A stretch of 25,093 bases of DNA. Origin: Treponema sp. (GTDB lineage Bacteria > Spirochaetota > Spirochaetia > Treponematales > Breznakiellaceae). Positions 7,086 to 14,234 of the stretch are shown here, one piece after another (within the stretch, counting starts at the first letter, position 1; each line of letters starts with the position of its first letter). The DNA is taken from assembly GCA_031288005.1 (NCBI GenBank), contig JAITSE010000014.1, forward strand, positions 1 through 25,093, written 5' to 3'. Below the pieces are notes generated by a model, which searched no databases, was not told the DNA's origin, and saw only the letters and a list, made by a program, of their open reading frames with translations. The position numbers and the translations under genes were made by a program.

Positions 7086-9647
7086 TCAGGTCTCAAAAGG
7101 CCGCGCAGGGGCGCAAGAAATCACCTTGAGGCTTTCTATGCCACGGTCGTCGACGATTTTGACGGCGATGTTGGCGCCTGAGTCTTTAACGGCAAAGGGC
7201 AGGGATTCCACGCCGCGGTATTTTTCAAGCAGGTCCTGGTTGAGTTCCGCCTTGAGGACCCTTGCAAGTTTGTCCCAGCCCTCGTTCTTCCCTTCCATCG
7301 GGAAAAAGACCTGCATGGGTTCCACGCATATTCCGTCATAGTCGGTGTCGAGCATCCACATGGCGATTTTCTCAGGCCCGCCTGAGTTTACCCTGGCCGC
7401 CTTGACGTCATAGTAATCGAAGCCCCTGACGCGGACCTTGTACTTGCCCGCGTCTTCCCCTGGCAAATTTGCCTTTTCAATTTTCACAAGCTCAACATCG
7501 GGCTGGCCGACGAGCCAGAAACTCTGGCTCCCAGAAGCTTTCTTTTTAAGGTCGGAAGTCGTCAGGTCGATGTTCATAAGGGCTTTCAGCAGGGTTATGC
7601 CGGGCCATCTGGCGTCTTCGATGCTCTTTGCCGCGGCCGGGTCGAACTGGAAGGCCGCGAAGATGAGAAGCAGGGGCTTGGGGAAGTTCTGAGCCTCGCC
7701 CAGGGCGAGGTTTACCATGCGGGCGTCGAGGGGCCGGGTTTCCCCGGCGAAGCAGATCAGAGCGCTGCGGGGTTCTTTTTCCATGGTTTCCGCTTCAGCG
7801 TGAAGGAACTTTGCGCCCCGCAGGGCTTCCACCCGGAAAAAGCGTATCCGCTCCCCGCCCCGGCCCAGGATGCCCGCGGCCCGCAGTTCCTGCATCCAGT
7901 CGTCCTGTTTTTTCGCGGCGTTTTCGTTGAAGAAGGGGACGGGACCTTCATCGCGGCCTGTTTCGTCCAAGGGTCTTACTACAGGCGCGGGAAGGGCTTC
8001 AACGGTAAAAGGCCCTGAGACGCGGACTTTTCTTTTTTCTATTTCAGGCTGGTCATAGAGGGTTTCCTGTTCGGGAGGCTCGTTGTTGGCTATGGACTTG
8101 AGGGTGACGTGGGGAACGGTTTTATAGACGAAGCCGCCTGACACGCCCTGCTCCGGGCGCGCCAGGCGGTAATAGTCAAAGGCCGCCGTCATGAGGCGCT
8201 TTTTTGCCAGGGTGATTGCGATGCGGGAGCTGTCGCATGTTATCCAGCGGCGGCCCCATTGCTCCGCGACGCAGGCGGTAGTTCCGCTGCCGCACGTGAT
8301 GTCCAGCACGAGGTCACCGGGGTCCGTGGTCATAAGCAGGCAGCGCTGGATAACTTTATTGGCAGTTTGAACGACATACTGCATATTCATTTCACCACGA
8401 GTATCATCCCATATATTCGACATCGTTCTGACAGGGAAATCAGAAAATTTTTGCACATACATAGGTGTATTTCCTGCTAAATATAAACGATTTTTTGCTA
8501 TTAATTGTTCCATTCCTGCTTTATGCGTTTTCCAACTTCTTTTAATAGGCGACAATGTTCTACCTTTAAATTCAAAAGAATACATACAACTTTCTGTATT
8601 ACCAGTTGATGCAAGATTTCCTAGAGTAAAAAAATCTGTTCCCTTTGGCAAAGAATTTAAATTTGCACTTTCGTCGTCGGTAATAATTCTTCTTGTTCCG
8701 TCTGACAACTCAATAAATTTGTAGCCGGTATCTTTACCGATTTCTTTTTTTAAAAATAATTGGTGATACTTTACATTTTTTATATCTTTTGCATACCATA
8801 TGAGATAATCACAAGTAACAGGCAAAAAATTTGAGCCAAGCGGCTGTGTCTTTGTAAATGTTATTAAATTAATAAAATTCTCCGTCCCAAACACTTCATC
8901 ACACAATTCCCGTACATGATGCACATTCTCATCGCTGATCTGCACAAAAACGCTGCCGCTTTCAGAGAGCAGTTCATGGGCCAGCAGAAGCCTGTCCCGC
9001 AGATAGCTCAAATACGAATGTATCCCGAGTTCCCATGTGTCCCGGAAGGCTTTTATCATCTCAGGCTCAGTCGATAGGTCTTCGTCCTTTTTGTCTTTCA
9101 CATCCCGCTTGTTCACAAAGGGCTGGAAGTTGGAGCCGTATTTTATGCCGTAGGGCGGGTCTATGTAGACGCACTGCACCTGCCCGGCCATGCCTTCTTT
9201 TTCAAGCAGGGAATTCATGATGACAAGGCTGTCCCCGGCGATAAGGCGGTTTGTCCACTTTTCTTTGTGCTGGTAAAACTCTATTTTGTCATTCAGGCGT
9301 TTTGCCCTTTCCGCGTCCGACTCAAAGAGCCAGCCCTGGGGGTCTTCATTGCCCAGGGCCTGCACGGAGCGGATTATCTTGTGGGGCTTTATGGACTCGT
9401 GCAGGTGAATTGAGGAGGTGGGAACGGCAAAGGAGGCGCCTTCTTTTTTGCCCGCCCATTGCAGGGACGGGTCTATGTGGGGGTCATACGCGTACTTGGC
9501 GTCGGGGCTTGTCTCCGTGTCCTGCCCGGCCCAAACCGCGGGGGGTATGTTGAGCCGCTCGTGTTCGCCGTGGGTGAAGGCGTCTATTTGACGCCCGGCG
9601 TCTATTTGGTCGAGTTTGGCGGGTTCGGCGGCGGGTTTTTTGGGCAT
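7086..9647 (-). CDS. mod: Type III-like DNA N6-adenine/N4-cytosine methyltransferase (Mod)
   Basis: An 853-residue methyltransferase predicted to modify the recognition sites of the linked Res. Motif IV IDPPYGIKY (162-170) precedes the SAM-binding motif I VLDITCGSGTT (447-457), the beta-class order typical of type III Mod. The region between them (about 255-430) is the target recognition domain and is encoded by clearly AT-richer DNA (about 8398-8890) than the flanks. A long C-terminal part (about 500-853) has no motif I can name. The start ATG 9647 (MPKKPAAEP) has AAAGGAG 6 bases upstream, immediately next to a 30-bp hairpin. Gene order mod to res on one strand matches type III systems, but here a RAYT-like ORF lies between. 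Near-identical direct repeats flank the gene. Confidence 0.92.
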   Translation of the reverse strand: MPKKPAAEPAKLDQIDAGRQIDAFTHGEHERLNIPPAVWAGQDTETSPDAKYAYDPHIDPSLQWAGKKEGASFAVPTSSIHLHESIKPHKIIRSVQALGNEDPQGWLFESDAERAKRLNDKIEFYQHKEKWTNRLIAGDSLVIMNSLLEKEGMAGQVQCVYIDPPYGIKYGSNFQPFVNKRDVKDKKDEDLSTEPEMIKAFRDTWELGIHSYLSYLRDRLLLAHELLSESGSVFVQISDENVHHVRELCDEVFGTENFINLITFTKTQPLGSNFLPVTCDYLIWYAKDIKNVKYHQLFLKKEIGKDTGYKFIELSDGTRRIITDDESANLNSLPKGTDFFTLGNLASTGNTESCMYSFEFKGRTLSPIKRSWKTHKAGMEQLIAKNRLYLAGNTPMYVQKFSDFPVRTMSNIWDDTRGEMNMQYVVQTANKVIQRCLLMTTDPGDLVLDITCGSGTTACVAEQWGRRWITCDSSRIAITLAKKRLMTAAFDYYRLARPEQGVSGGFVYKTVPHVTLKSIANNEPPEQETLYDQPEIEKRKVRVSGPFTVEALPAPVVRPLDETGRDEGPVPFFNENAAKKQDDWMQELRAAGILGRGGERIRFFRVEALRGAKFLHAEAETMEKEPRSALICFAGETRPLDARMVNLALGEAQNFPKPLLLIFAAFQFDPAAAKSIEDARWPGITLLKALMNIDLTTSDLKKKASGSQSFWLVGQPDVELVKIEKANLPGEDAGKYKVRVRGFDYYDVKAARVNSGGPEKIAMWMLDTDYDGICVEPMQVFFPMEGKNEGWDKLARVLKAELNQDLLEKYRGVESLPFAVKDSGANIAVKIVDDRGIESLKVISCAPARPFET
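8398..8890 (-). other. AT-rich mosaic segment = target recognition domain of mod
   Basis: Within an otherwise GC-rich gene, this stretch of about 0.5 kb changes abruptly to AT-rich codons (runs such as TTTTTTGCTATTAATTG on the plus strand). It maps to residues of about 255-415, between the DPPY and the SAM-binding motifs, which is where type III Mod proteins carry the target recognition domain. The boundaries are estimated by eye. Confidence 0.75.
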
Positions 9648-9660
9648 GGGCGGCTCCTTT

Positions 9661-9690
9661 GCAAACCTTACGGCAAACCGCAAGGTTTGC
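9661..9690. promoter_or_regulatory. Hairpin abutting the mod ribosome binding site
   Basis: Arms GCAAACCTT and AAGGTTTGC with an inner CGG-CAAA-CCG form a stem separated by single-base mismatches. On the mod mRNA the stem ends exactly where the AAAGGAG Shine-Dalgarno (9660-9654) begins. The arrangement is the same as at res (5846-5866 next to AAGGAGG), which suggests an effect on ribosome access (inference). Confidence 0.6.
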
Positions 9691-9725
9691 TTTGCGTTTT
9701 ATGATAGCATGGCGGGGTGGTGCAA

Positions 9726-9966
9726 GTGCAAGCCGCAAAGCGGCTTGCACTGGTTTGAGACCCTTCGGGTCTCCGGGGTCTGTCCCCCGGGGCTGTTCTA
9801 CGGGGTCTGTCCTGCGACCCTGGCGGGTCGCTTGGAGTTTTTTGGGGCTTAAGGCCCCAAAAACTCCCCGTACTGGTCTGCGGGGTCTGTCCCCTGGGGC
9901 TGGTCTCCGGGACTGGAGTTTTGGAGCTACTGGTCCAAAACTCCCAAGCTGACCCGCAGGGTCAGC
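9726..9966. repeat. Palindrome cluster upstream of mod
   Basis: This gap (9691-10037) holds no gene. In order: GTGCAAGCCGC-AAA-GCGGCTTGCAC (9726-9750); GAGACCC-TTC-GGGTCTC (9757-9773); a 76-bp unit (9802-9877) almost identical to 6969-7045, differing by one missing A and one C-to-T change; GGAGTTTTGGA (9915-9925) with TCCAAAACTCC (9934-9944); and GCTGACCC-GCA-GGGTCAGC (9948-9966). GGGGTCTGTCC occurs several times between them. Confidence 0.88.
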
Positions 9967-10037
9967 AGAATTCCGGTGTAACATATTTCAAAAGGAAGTG
10001 TTATACTTGGCAAAGCATTCAATCCAAGGAGGCGTCC

Positions 10038-11174
10038 ATGAAGATAGGCGTAGATACCTTCGCCTGCGACGGCGGACAATCGGGCGTAGGAGTTTATCTT
10101 AATCATATTCTGAAGCGGATACCCCCTTCTTCGGGCGCCCGTTTTGAGCTGTTCGGCTGGGAGTTCGACCGTTTTGCCTTCAGTGAAACAGCGCCGGAGA
10201 TGGAATTTATCCCCCAATGCTTTATCAGCGGCAGGACCGCCAACTCTCTTTGGCATCTCTTTAAGTATCCAAAATTTTCGGAAAAGCGGAAGTACGACGC
10301 CTGCTTTTTCCCCGCCGCGCACCGGCGTCCGGCTTACAGTTCCCCCTGCCCTTCCATCGGGACGGTTCACAATATGGCGGCCTTCTGGGGAAGCATGAGA
10401 ACCAGGGAACACCTTGGGCCGGCTCTCAGGATGATATTCCCCAACTCCCTCCGCCACCTTGACCGGGTTATCGCCGTGAGCGGATGGGTCAAGCAGGAAC
10501 TGGTGGACAAGGTTAAGATTAAAGAGTCCCGCATCGATGTGATATCAAACGGCGTTGATAATACTGTGTTCTACCCCCGCCCAAAGAACGATGAGAGCCT
10601 GATTCGCATCCAGCCTTTCAGTTTCCGGCGGCCCTACATTCTTTACGCTTCGCGCATAGAGCATCCTGTAAAAAATCATATACGCCTTTTCAGGGCTTTT
10701 GAAATTTTTAAAGAGAGGACCCGGTATCCCCACCGCCTGGTCCTGGCCGGCGCCGACAGCCGCGGGGCGGATATTGTGAAGGCCGCGGCCCTAAAAAGCA
10801 GCTACCGGAACGACATCTTCTTTACAGGACATTTTCCATCAGGCAGCCTCCCGGAGCTCTACGCCGGGGCGGATTTCGTTGTCTTCCCTTCCCTGCACGA
10901 AGGTTTTGGCATGGGCGTGCTGGAAGCCATGGCCTCAGGGATTCCTGTGGTCTGCGCCAGGGCCGCTTCTTTGCCTGAAACAGCCGAACACGCGGCTCTC
11001 TACTTTGACCCCTGGAACAGCGAAGATATGGCCGACCGCATGGTAACGGTTTCCACAAACCGGGAGATATACCGGGAATGCCGCGCCCTGGGACTGGAGC
11101 GGGTCAAGGCTTTCTCTTGGGACCGCTGCGCGGAACTGACCCTGAATCTGCTACAGGAAACCGCGGCGACCTAG
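10038..11174 (+). CDS. GT4-family glycosyltransferase
   Basis: A 378-residue cytoplasmic or membrane-associated glycosyltransferase of the GT-B fold. The N-terminus MKIGVDTFACDGGQSGVGVY has the donor/acceptor glycine loop. The C-terminal half has NGVD (about residues 172-175), LYASRIEHPVKNH and the retaining GT4 signature PSLHEGFGMGVLEAMASG with EX7E. It probably transfers a nucleotide-sugar residue, perhaps mannose, onto a lipid or polysaccharide; the substrate cannot be read from sequence. The start ATG 10038 is set by AAGGAGG at 10026-10032; the frame upstream is palindromic DNA. A TATACT box lies at 10002-10007, but no good -35 is seen. It stands alone, 5.4 kb from the polysaccharide locus, with tRNA-Leu convergent downstream. 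Confidence 0.88.
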   Translation: MKIGVDTFACDGGQSGVGVYLNHILKRIPPSSGARFELFGWEFDRFAFSETAPEMEFIPQCFISGRTANSLWHLFKYPKFSEKRKYDACFFPAAHRRPAYSSPCPSIGTVHNMAAFWGSMRTREHLGPALRMIFPNSLRHLDRVIAVSGWVKQELVDKVKIKESRIDVISNGVDNTVFYPRPKNDESLIRIQPFSFRRPYILYASRIEHPVKNHIRLFRAFEIFKERTRYPHRLVLAGADSRGADIVKAAALKSSYRNDIFFTGHFPSGSLPELYAGADFVVFPSLHEGFGMGVLEAMASGIPVVCARAASLPETAEHAALYFDPWNSEDMADRMVTVSTNREIYRECRALGLERVKAFSWDRCAELTLNLLQETAAT

Positions 11175-11196
11175 GGTAAAGATCAGGCGTAAAAAC

Positions 11197-11221
11197 AAAA
11201 AAACCGCGCCTTGCGGCGCGG
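11197..11221 (-). terminator. Rho-independent terminator of the tRNA-Leu transcript
   Basis: On the minus strand CCGCGCC-GCAA-GGCGCGG (11221-11204) is followed by a run of seven T. It begins about 12 bases after the tRNA 3' end. On the plus strand the stem has no T-run, so it is not an obvious terminator for the glycosyltransferase. Confidence 0.85.
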
Positions 11222-11232
11222 CCTTAGCATTC

Positions 11233-11316
11233 TGCCCAGAAGAAGACTCGAACTTCCATGCTTTTTACGGCACTGGTACCTGAAACCAGCGTGTCTACCA
11301 ATTCCACCATCTGGGC
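11233..11316 (-). tRNA. tRNA-Leu (anticodon CAG)
   Basis: The 84-base cloverleaf on the minus strand has acceptor stem GCCCAGA/TCTGGGC, a D-loop containing TTGGTAGA, anticodon stem CTGGT/ACCAG with loop TTCAGGT (anticodon CAG), a long class II variable arm (TGCCGTAAAAAGCA) and T-arm GGAAG-TTCGAGT-CTTCT. The discriminator is A, as expected for Leu, and the 3' CCA is not encoded. A TATACA -10 box (11333-11328) lies 11 bases before the 5' end, with CTATTG 18 bases further upstream as a possible -35. A strong terminator follows. Confidence 0.95.
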
Positions 11317-11430
11317 GGCTCTGCAACTGTATAGTAAGTCCTAAGAAAAATCAATAGACCCCATTGCCCCGCGTAAAATCCAAGCGGAAGGTGCGCGGAA
11401 TCTCAAAAACCACAGCCTGAATTTTAACGT

Positions 11431-11486
11431 GAGCTTGTTCCATCGCCGGTCTCAAGTTCCAGATCTCAGGTTCAATGGAATCAAGC
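11431..11486. repeat. Imperfect inverted repeat sharing a 16-mer with 16266-16281
   Basis: GAGCTTGTTCCAT (from 11431) pairs with ATGGAATCAAGCTC (ending 11486) apart from one bulge. The string TGAGCTTGTTCCATCG (11430-11445) recurs exactly at 16266-16281 in another palindromic spacer. Confidence 0.75.
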
Positions 11487-11569
11487 TCTTCAAAAACCGG
11501 CCAAAGCTGACTAAAAATCCTCAAACCGGAGAACCCCAGACCATCGGTTCGTAGAACCGCGGTCCTCAG

Positions 11570-11590
11570 ACCGGGTCTGGCCCGGTTTTT
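11570..11590 (+). terminator. Terminator-like hairpin on the plus strand
   Basis: ACCGGG-TCTGG-CCCGGT followed by TTTT (11587-11590). No plus-strand gene ends here (the nearest stops at 11174), so it may end an unrecognised transcript or simply be another palindrome with a T-run. The rest of 11591-11730 shows no gene or strong structure. Confidence 0.4.
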
Positions 11591-11730
11591 CTATTAAATC
11601 TACAGCTTGCCGCGGGTCAGATCTTTGTGAATCTCAGGGACGGGTCCAATCCTTCCCTGCCGCGGCCCTTGTTTTACAGTGGCGTTTGTTTTAAAAGCCA
11701 AGGCGTCTGTCCCCCGGAGGACCAATGCGG

Positions 11731-11807
11731 GGAGTTTTTTGCCATCTAAGAGATTCAAAGTCACAAAGATTGCAAAAAACTCCTAAGCAAGCGGTGAAAC
11801 CGCTTGC
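11731..11807. repeat. Palindromes downstream of the immunophilin gene
   Basis: GGAGTTTTTTGC (11731-11742) pairs with GCAAAAAACTCC (11772-11783), the family arms but around a longer 29-base centre. Next to it is GCAAGCGG-TGAAA-CCGCTTGC (11787-11807), 5 bases past the stop of the minus-strand gene. The pair probably also terminates that transcript. Confidence 0.8.
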
Positions 11808-11812
11808 ACTTT

Positions 11813-12847
11813 TTATTTTATTTGGATTAATTCCATCTCGAAAATCAAAAAAGTTTCAGGCGGGATTACATTGCCCGCGCCCCGGTCTCCGAAAGCCAGT
11901 TCCGGCGGGATAACTACAAGGCGTTTTTCTCCCTGGCGCATATCCAAAACAGTCTCATCCCATCCTGGAATCACCTGGCGCGTACCCGCCTTAAATTCAA
12001 TAGGACCGCCTTGAAAATCGGAGTTGTCGAAGACCTCTCCTGAAAGAAACATTCCCTTATACCGTACCTCTACGGACGCGCCCGCCTGCGGCTTTTCACC
12101 CGTCCCCTCTTTAAGGATGCTATACCTGAGACCCGAAGCGCTGGCCGTTAAATCCGGGTATTTGGCCGTAATTTCGTCAAGAGTTTTTTCCCTCCGCTCC
12201 CGGGCTTCAGATACTGATACGGAAGTTTTTTCCCTCAGCAGGGCGTCAAAAACAGCCTGATCCGCCTTGAAGGCGGCGGCTTCATGGCCCCCGCGAATAA
12301 TCGTAATTTTCTCGATAGTATCGTTCTGTTTTATGGCGTTCACTACATTCTGGCCCTGAACAACCCGGCCAAAGACCGTATGCTTTCCGTCAAGCCAAGG
12401 GGCCGCATCGTGGGTGATGAAAAATTGGCTTCCGTTGGTTCCAGCTCCCGCATTGGCCATGGACAAAACCCCGGGGCCGTCGTGCTTTAGAGTGGCGTCA
12501 ATTTCATCGGGAAAATTATATCCAGGACCTCCTGTACCGTTGCCCAGAGGGTCCCCGCCCTGGATCATAAAACCTTCGATAACCCTGTGGAAAGTAAGGC
12601 CGTCGTAAAAGGGCCTGCCGCTGGAACTATTCATTTTGCCTTCCGCCAGGGCCACGAAATTGCAGACCGTTAAAGGAGTTTTTTGATATTCCAGGCGGAC
12701 CACGATGTCTCCCTGATTCGTGGCAATCCGGGCGAATAGGCCGTCTCCCAATTCATCTTTCCGGGATGAACAGCTTGTCAAACTCAGCATCCCGGCCGTG
12801 AGGGCCAATAAAATTCCGGAGCTTGTATATTTCGTAAAAAATTTCAT
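11813..12847 (-). CDS. Cyclophilin-FKBP fusion lipoprotein (peptidyl-prolyl isomerase)
   Basis: A 344-residue lipoprotein that should catalyse proline cis-trans isomerisation during folding of exported proteins. A signal peptide ends in the lipobox LTSC (Cys26). The cyclophilin domain spans about 38-190 with the catalytic FHR (Arg88), GSQFFIT (139-145) and [10 protein letters not shown] (151-160). A charged helical linker (about 195-232) leads to an FKBP domain (about 235-344) with VRYKG (Tyr263), FDNS, IPGWDE (Trp296) and [10 protein letters not shown], where the usual AYG Tyr is Phe319. Both domains look active. Such cyclophilin-FKBP fusions (CFBP) are known from a few bacterial groups including spirochaetes. 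The ATG has no strong Shine-Dalgarno. The divergent TPR gene begins 161 bases away. Confidence 0.93.
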   Translation of the reverse strand: MKFFTKYTSSGILLALTAGMLSLTSCSSRKDELGDGLFARIATNQGDIVVRLEYQKTPLTVCNFVALAEGKMNSSSGRPFYDGLTFHRVIEGFMIQGGDPLGNGTGGPGYNFPDEIDATLKHDGPGVLSMANAGAGTNGSQFFITHDAAPWLDGKHTVFGRVVQGQNVVNAIKQNDTIEKITIIRGGHEAAAFKADQAVFDALLREKTSVSVSEARERREKTLDEITAKYPDLTASASGLRYSILKEGTGEKPQAGASVEVRYKGMFLSGEVFDNSDFQGGPIEFKAGTRQVIPGWDETVLDMRQGEKRLVVIPPELAFGDRGAGNVIPPETFLIFEMELIQIK

Positions 12848-12904
12848 GGGATAATTCTACTATAAAAATAATTTTTGAAACAATCCTCTATAACTATGAG
12901 GCGC

Positions 12905-12952
12905 GCAAGCTTCGCTTGCTTTCAAAGCCTGGCGCTGATGCGCTTGCCAGGC
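12905..12952. repeat. Two hairpins in the divergent ppi/TPR spacer
   Basis: GCAAGC-TTC-GCTTGC (12905-12919) is followed by GCCTGGC (12927-12933) pairing with GCCAGGC (12946-12952) around a GCGC-containing loop. The GCAAGC arm type is shared with the palindromes at 9726-9750 and 11787-11807. Confidence 0.7.
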
Positions 12953-13008
12953 GGCGGCAAGGCTTGTATATTGGACTTGTTCGGCATTGGCTAAGGAGGA
13001 AACGCGCT

Positions 13009-14220
13009 ATGGGTTCTGATTGGTGGAAAATATACATGGAATGTGTTGAGATCAAGAAAAGTAAAGATTATGACGCCATCATTGAGGCATGGAACAAGGC
13101 CCTGGAAGAGTTCCCGGATAGCGTTGAGTTTATCCGCTGCCGGGGCGAGGCATGGGAACAGAAAGGGGACTATGAGGCGGCGGCCGCTGACTACAGCCGC
13201 GTGATCGCCCTAAGACCGGATTCCCCCGACGGCTGGAACTACCGGGGCAATCTGCGCTATGACCAGAAGGACTATGACAACGCCATCGCCGACTATACCG
13301 AAGCCATCGCCTGTGCGCCCGAGCATCCCTCCTATTGGTCAAACAGGGGCATCGCTTACGGCGATAAAGGAGACCTGGACGCGGCTATTAGAGACCTGGA
13401 CAAGGCGGTTGACCTTGACAGCGAACACTCCTGGGCGCTTATGCACCGGGGGCTTAACCGCAGGCGCAGGGGGGAATTTGACATGGCTGTCCGCGACCTC
13501 ACCATGGCGCTTATCTATACGCCGGAAGACGCGTGGGCGCTCCATCAGCGCGGGTACTGTTGGTTCATGCTGGGGGAACTGGACAAAGCCGCCGCCAATT
13601 TTACGGCGGCCATAGCCGTAAAGCCGGATGACGCGGATTTGTGGTACTCAAGGGCGGTCTGTTACTGGAACAAGCACAGCGAGATTGAAGACACGGACCG
13701 GGCGGCATCTGATTTTAGCAAAGCTATAGAGCTTGCCCCGGATATGGCCAGCGCCTATTTCGGCAGGGGCAACGCGAACTACCATCTGGCCCTTGAGAAG
13801 ATCAACTGGATGAAGGGGATCATCATGGGCAGGGCGGAAGACGAAGCCGGGCGGCTCCTGCTCATGGGCCAGCTTGCGAATATCGGCTACAAGGAGCTTG
13901 TCCCCCTGTTTAACTCGACCCTTGTCGCGATCCGTTCCAACAAGACCAAGTTTGAGGGCGTATTCTGGGAAGCGGCGGATCTTATGGCGAAAGATTATTT
14001 GCGTAACGCCGTGGAGGACTTTAACAGGGTTATCGCGCTCAAGCCTGACATGGCCGACGCATTTTTCAGGCGGGGCCTCTGCTATGACACCATGGGGGAC
14101 GCCGGGAGAGCCGCGGCGGATTACGAGCAGGCCCGCACGCTTGATCCCGGACATGGAAGGGCAAAAGAGAAGCTTGAGGCCTTGCGTGAACGCATGAAAG
14201 CGGAGAGAGCGGAGGGATAA
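13009..14220 (+). CDS. TPR-repeat protein
   Basis: A 403-residue protein with no signal peptide or membrane segment, so probably a cytoplasmic protein-protein interaction scaffold. From about residue 39 it has six consecutive 34-residue TPR units (each with the WxxRGxxxxxxGDxxxAxxDxxxAIxLxP pattern), then an insertion of about 90 residues (about 230-330) containing EINWMKG/AGRLLLMGQ-type helices, and then two more TPR units ending at DPGH before a basic-acidic tail. The start ATG 13009 is fixed by AAGGAGG at 12993-12999; the frame is open further upstream without a ribosome binding site. It is convergent with aroF-pheA, 14 bases away. Its partner and role are unknown. Confidence 0.88.
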   Translation: MGSDWWKIYMECVEIKKSKDYDAIIEAWNKALEEFPDSVEFIRCRGEAWEQKGDYEAAAADYSRVIALRPDSPDGWNYRGNLRYDQKDYDNAIADYTEAIACAPEHPSYWSNRGIAYGDKGDLDAAIRDLDKAVDLDSEHSWALMHRGLNRRRRGEFDMAVRDLTMALIYTPEDAWALHQRGYCWFMLGELDKAAANFTAAIAVKPDDADLWYSRAVCYWNKHSEIEDTDRAASDFSKAIELAPDMASAYFGRGNANYHLALEKINWMKGIIMGRAEDEAGRLLLMGQLANIGYKELVPLFNSTLVAIRSNKTKFEGVFWEAADLMAKDYLRNAVEDFNRVIALKPDMADAFFRRGLCYDTMGDAGRAAADYEQARTLDPGHGRAKEKLEALRERMKAERAEG

Positions 14221-14234
14221 ACAAGCCCGCCCGC

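Larger units (their letters stand above)
11351..11590 (-). pseudogene. 79-codon open frame without a good start (gene remnant?)
   Basis: The minus strand is open for 79 codons from just after a TAG (11593-11591) to a TGA at 11353-11351. The reading is protein-like (…IFSQLWPVFEELDSIEPEIW… HVKIQAVVFEIPRTFRLDF…). The only ATG in frame is at 11443 and would give 30 residues (MEQAHVKIQ…), with no Shine-Dalgarno. I recognise no family. The 5' part consists of GGTCTGAGGACC/CCGATGGTCT-type palindromes, so a decayed gene end, or chance openness of structured DNA, is more likely than a functional gene. It lies directly upstream of tRNA-Leu on the same strand. Confidence 0.3.

Noticed and set aside
2943..9647. 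Part of a larger defence system such as BREX or DISARM
   Set aside because: Only Mod and Res signatures are present; the flanking genes are housekeeping or glycosyltransferase genes.
9921..10037. Longer N-terminus of the glycosyltransferase at 10038
   Set aside because: The extra frame translates palindromic spacer; AAGGAGG directly precedes ATG 10038 and GT4 similarity starts there.
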